Source: Calcarisporiella thermophila CBS 279.70
Taxonomy: Eukaryota > Calcarisporiellomycota
Reading direction: 5' to 3'
Length of the DNA: 64,000 nucleotides
Assembly: GCF_041956535.1 (NCBI RefSeq)
Contig: NW_027192213.1
Coordinates: forward strand, 366,444-430,443
Within the stretch, counting starts at the first letter, position 1. Each line of letters starts with the position of its first letter. Below the pieces are notes generated by a model. It did no database searches, was not told where the DNA came from, and saw nothing but the letters and a program-made list of their open reading frames with translations. Of the stretch, positions 61,533 to 64,000 are shown piece after piece. The translations under genes were made by a program, and so were the position numbers.

Positions 61533-63374
61533 ATGTCCGTCTTCTTCTCTACTGCACTAGTAAGTGTATTTGTATTTCGACGGCCTGAAACTGCATGTTG
61601 GTTGGGATTTCCAACTCAAGTATGTGAGGTCTTGCGCCGCGTGAGTCCGTGGTACGTCCCAGCAGTCTATTTCCTTTATCTCCTCTATAAATACCGCAAC
61701 CGTGCAATTGGTACTCGCCCTTGCTCGTTGCATGGTCCCCGTGAGCATCCTTTGATCGGGAGTTTGATTGCTTTCCAGAAGTATGCGGAGAGCAACCTTG
61801 ATTTATTGCTGGACTGGCGTCAGCAATTCGGACTCTGGCATACTACGACACTCCCATTTATGGTGCCTATTGTTATTTTAAACTTACAGGTGTTGCTTTT
61901 TACTAATATCATTATTAAGCCTCGATGGATACACGCTTATGATGTAGCCACTATTGAGCACATACTTCGCGATAATTTTCAGAATTATGTCAAGGGGCCG
62001 ACGACTCAAGACCGAATGTACTCACTACTTGGCAATGGTATCTTCAATACGAATGGAGACCAGTGGCGCATGCAGCGTAAAACGGTAAAAAAAACGCCTC
62101 AACAAGCATTCGGGTCTATAAAAATAAACATGTAATTTTAGGCAGCTCATATATTCACCGTTAAAACCTTCCGTGAAATCACCACTGGAGTCTTCCAAGA
62201 TGGGGCTAAGACCCTTGCCTCTATCTTAGATCAAGCGGCACATTCAGGTCAAGATATCGATCTTCACGACCTCTTTTTCCGGTTTACCTTTGATTCCTTT
62301 GGTAAAATATCCTTTGGCTCTTCGTTCGACAGCCTACGAGGAGGTAACGTCATGCCATTTATGCGTGCGTTCGACTTTGCGCAGGATACTATTGATCGCC
62401 GATTTCGTGACCCTTTTTTCCGGTGAGATGATAAGAATATGGCACGAATAATTTGATTTAGACTAAATTCGTTTTGCTTGGAAGTATCACTGAATTCATC
62501 ACTGGTCGTGGCCGAAAGATGGAAGCTGCAGTAAAAGTTCTTGACAATTATGCGTTTACTGTTATCGACGCTCGACGCCAGAATCCAGATGAAAATCGAA
62601 AACGGGATTTGCTTGATTTGTTTATGGAGTACCGTCACGAAGATGGAAGTTGCCTATCCGATAGAGAGCTTCGCGATATCGTAGTTAATTTTATGATAGC
62701 TGGTCAGCAAGTTCATTGTAATCGAATATATTGATAAACATTTATATGTTGTTTATTAAATAGGCCGTGACACAACCGCTCAACAACTCTCCTGGCAGTA
62801 CCTTACCATGATGCAGCAAACAGAAATTCAAGACAAGCTCCGCGAAGAACTTTCTTCTGCCCAGGATAAACTTGATTATGAAAGTGTAAAAGAGTTACAT
62901 TATAGTACAGCAGTTTTTAACGAGACTTTGCGTCTTTATCCGCCAGTACCAAAAAATCATAAAACTGCCGTAAATGATGATGTGCTCCCGTGCGGTATTC
63001 ATGTTAAAAAAGGTGACCTCGTCCTTTTCAGTCCATACGTTATGGCACGCGATAAACAAATCTGGGGTGAAAACGCAGCTGAATTTGATCCTGAGCGGTG
63101 GTTGATACGAGACGCTGAGGGGAAAATAACAGGAGTCCGTAAAGAGTCTCATTGCAAATTTAACACCTTTAATGCCGGGCCTCGTGTATGCCCTGGCCAA
63201 ATGTTTGCGGTACTCAAATCCCTGACTCTGACAGCAGAGCTCGTAAAACGATTCAGGTTTGAATTGTCGCCGAAGTTTTTGGAGCAAGAGAGGTTGGCAA
63301 CCGAACCACTATATGGCACGAGTGTGACTCTACCAATGAGGCGTCCTCTATGGGTGCGTGTTCATCGTTTGTAG
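61533..63374 (+). CDS. Cytochrome P450 monooxygenase, fatty-acid-hydroxylase-like (copy 2)
   Basis: Paralogue of the P450 at 53.8 kb. Five exons (61533-61862, 61920-62084, 62142-62422, 62485-62702, 62764-63374) give 534 aa. Motifs in the same order: hydrophobic anchor, HGPREHPLIGS, QWRMQRKTAAHIF, AGRDTTAQQLSW, ETLRLYPPVP, FDPERW and the haem loop FNAGPRVCPGQ with Cys at about 474. The C-terminal 40 residues are almost the same as in copy 1. Compared with copy 1 it lacks the intron just before the haem loop and has an extra 57-bp intron near residue 110; that intron is in frame and free of stops, so its removal is supported by alignment (LPFM-PRWIHAYD against LPFA-PRIIFTHD) rather than by frame. 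Substrate unknown. Confidence 0.88.
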
Positions 63375-63802
63375 GGAAAGTGCTAACTGAAGCAAACTTA
63401 ATTAAGAGTTGAGTGATTTTCAAATTGTTCCTTCGAAATCATTCCTTTCAACCTCATTTTAATCCTTTATCACTTCAGGAAAGGCATTTAGCCTTTTCCA
63501 TCGCCAATTTGGCCTTTTAAAAATTTGCCCAGCCTCCTTTATTTTTTCCTGTAGGTGATCATCTGATTTTCTTTACCTTTGGTTTATTGATACTACCTCG
63601 TATTTTTGTAATCTCTTTTTTCTTCCTTTCGAAATTTACTGTACACTTTTCGCTCCTTAATATCCCTTCCTATTATATTTTTCACTCATTTATTCATTTA
63701 TTGAGAGTAACATCCATTATTAATAATAAATAATCATATTAACTCTTCAATTAAAATTTAATAGATATTTTATATTATTATTGAATTTAAAAATTCAAAA
63801 AG
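63375..63802. other. AT-rich flank between P450 copy 2 and tRNA-Val
   Basis: 3' flank of the P450 gene, T-rich. Nothing else is seen. Confidence 0.5.
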
Positions 63803-63876
63803 TGTTTTCGTCCGGGTTCGAACCGGAGACCTTACGCGTGTGAGGCGTACGTGATAACCAACTACACCACGAAAAC
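63803..63876 (-). tRNA. tRNA-Val (anticodon CAC), second copy
   Basis: Base-for-base identical to the tRNA-Val at 60618-60691 but on the minus strand. A T-run terminator follows on that strand (plus strand A run just below 63801). Flanking sequences of the two copies differ. Confidence 0.95.
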
Positions 63877-63988
63877 TGCTTGAAATCTTTGAATATCAAA
63901 AAATAAGGTTGCGAAAAAAAAATTTTGCAGGTGACTTTTTTTTTGAAGTCTTGAACTGCTAAGCAATTGGCGACCGATATCTCTCCTT

Positions 63989-64000
63989 GGGGGAGGGTTA
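63989..64000 (+). mobile_element. Probable start of a second tRNA-headed SINE, cut by the window edge
   Basis: The last 12 bases (GGGGGAGGGTTA) equal the first 12 bases of the SINE head at 60534-60523, here on the plus strand. The rest lies outside the window. Confidence 0.4.

Overview
The window is nuclear DNA from a fungus, most likely an early-diverging (non-Dikarya) lineage. The fungal signature comes from the large NAD-glutamate dehydrogenase, a Whi2-like BTB protein, a Pho85-type (PCL) cyclin, a Gpt2/Sct1 acyltransferase, a UPF0658 Golgi protein and PMP3. It sits beside genes that Dikarya have usually lost or that are better known elsewhere: an MCM9 helicase and an SR protein with an RRM plus two zinc knuckles. 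Genes are dense and on both strands. Most introns are about 50-130 bp with GT..AG ends. No operons, CRISPR arrays or prokaryotic signals are present. Exon models were built by hand from splice sites, frame and conserved motifs; every multi-exon model closes in frame, but none is confirmed by RNA.

Layout. 0-9 kb: GCP4 (gamma-tubulin complex), proteasome ATPase Rpt4, a glycerol-3-phosphate acyltransferase and the KEOPS subunit Cgi121. 10-17 kb: a FRAY/OSR1-type STE20 kinase, the COMPASS subunit Swd1/RBBP5 and a Whi2-like BTB protein. 17-26 kb: DNA topoisomerase I (12 exons), ribosomal protein uL22, a small TPR-like protein, a minimal cap-1 methyltransferase (CMTR1 type) and a small basic protein. 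26-36 kb: a PCL cyclin, a 490-base assembly gap, PMP3 and NAD-GDH. 36-50 kb: UPF0658, nucleoporin NDC1, a LisH-CTLH-CRA protein, Rpt1, BolA1, a degenerate pseudouridine synthase fused to a HemK/PrmC methyltransferase, pICln, COQ6 and CMC1. 50-57 kb: MCM9, a cytochrome P450 and an RS2Z-like splicing factor. 58-64 kb: AT-rich, gene-poor DNA with three short retroposons, two identical tRNA-Val(CAC) genes in opposite orientation and a second P450 paralogous to the first.

The genes are housekeeping genes with no single shared pathway, but small themes exist: two proteasome base ATPases (Rpt4, Rpt1), and a run of genes with predicted or family-level mitochondrial roles between 44.6 and 50.2 kb (BolA1, HemK, COQ6, CMC1). 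The most unusual observations are the PUS-HemK fusion with lost pseudouridine synthase motifs, a 4-nt micro-exon in MCM9, a tRNA-headed SINE with a clean target-site duplication, and a nested pair of retroposon insertions whose order can be read from their duplications.
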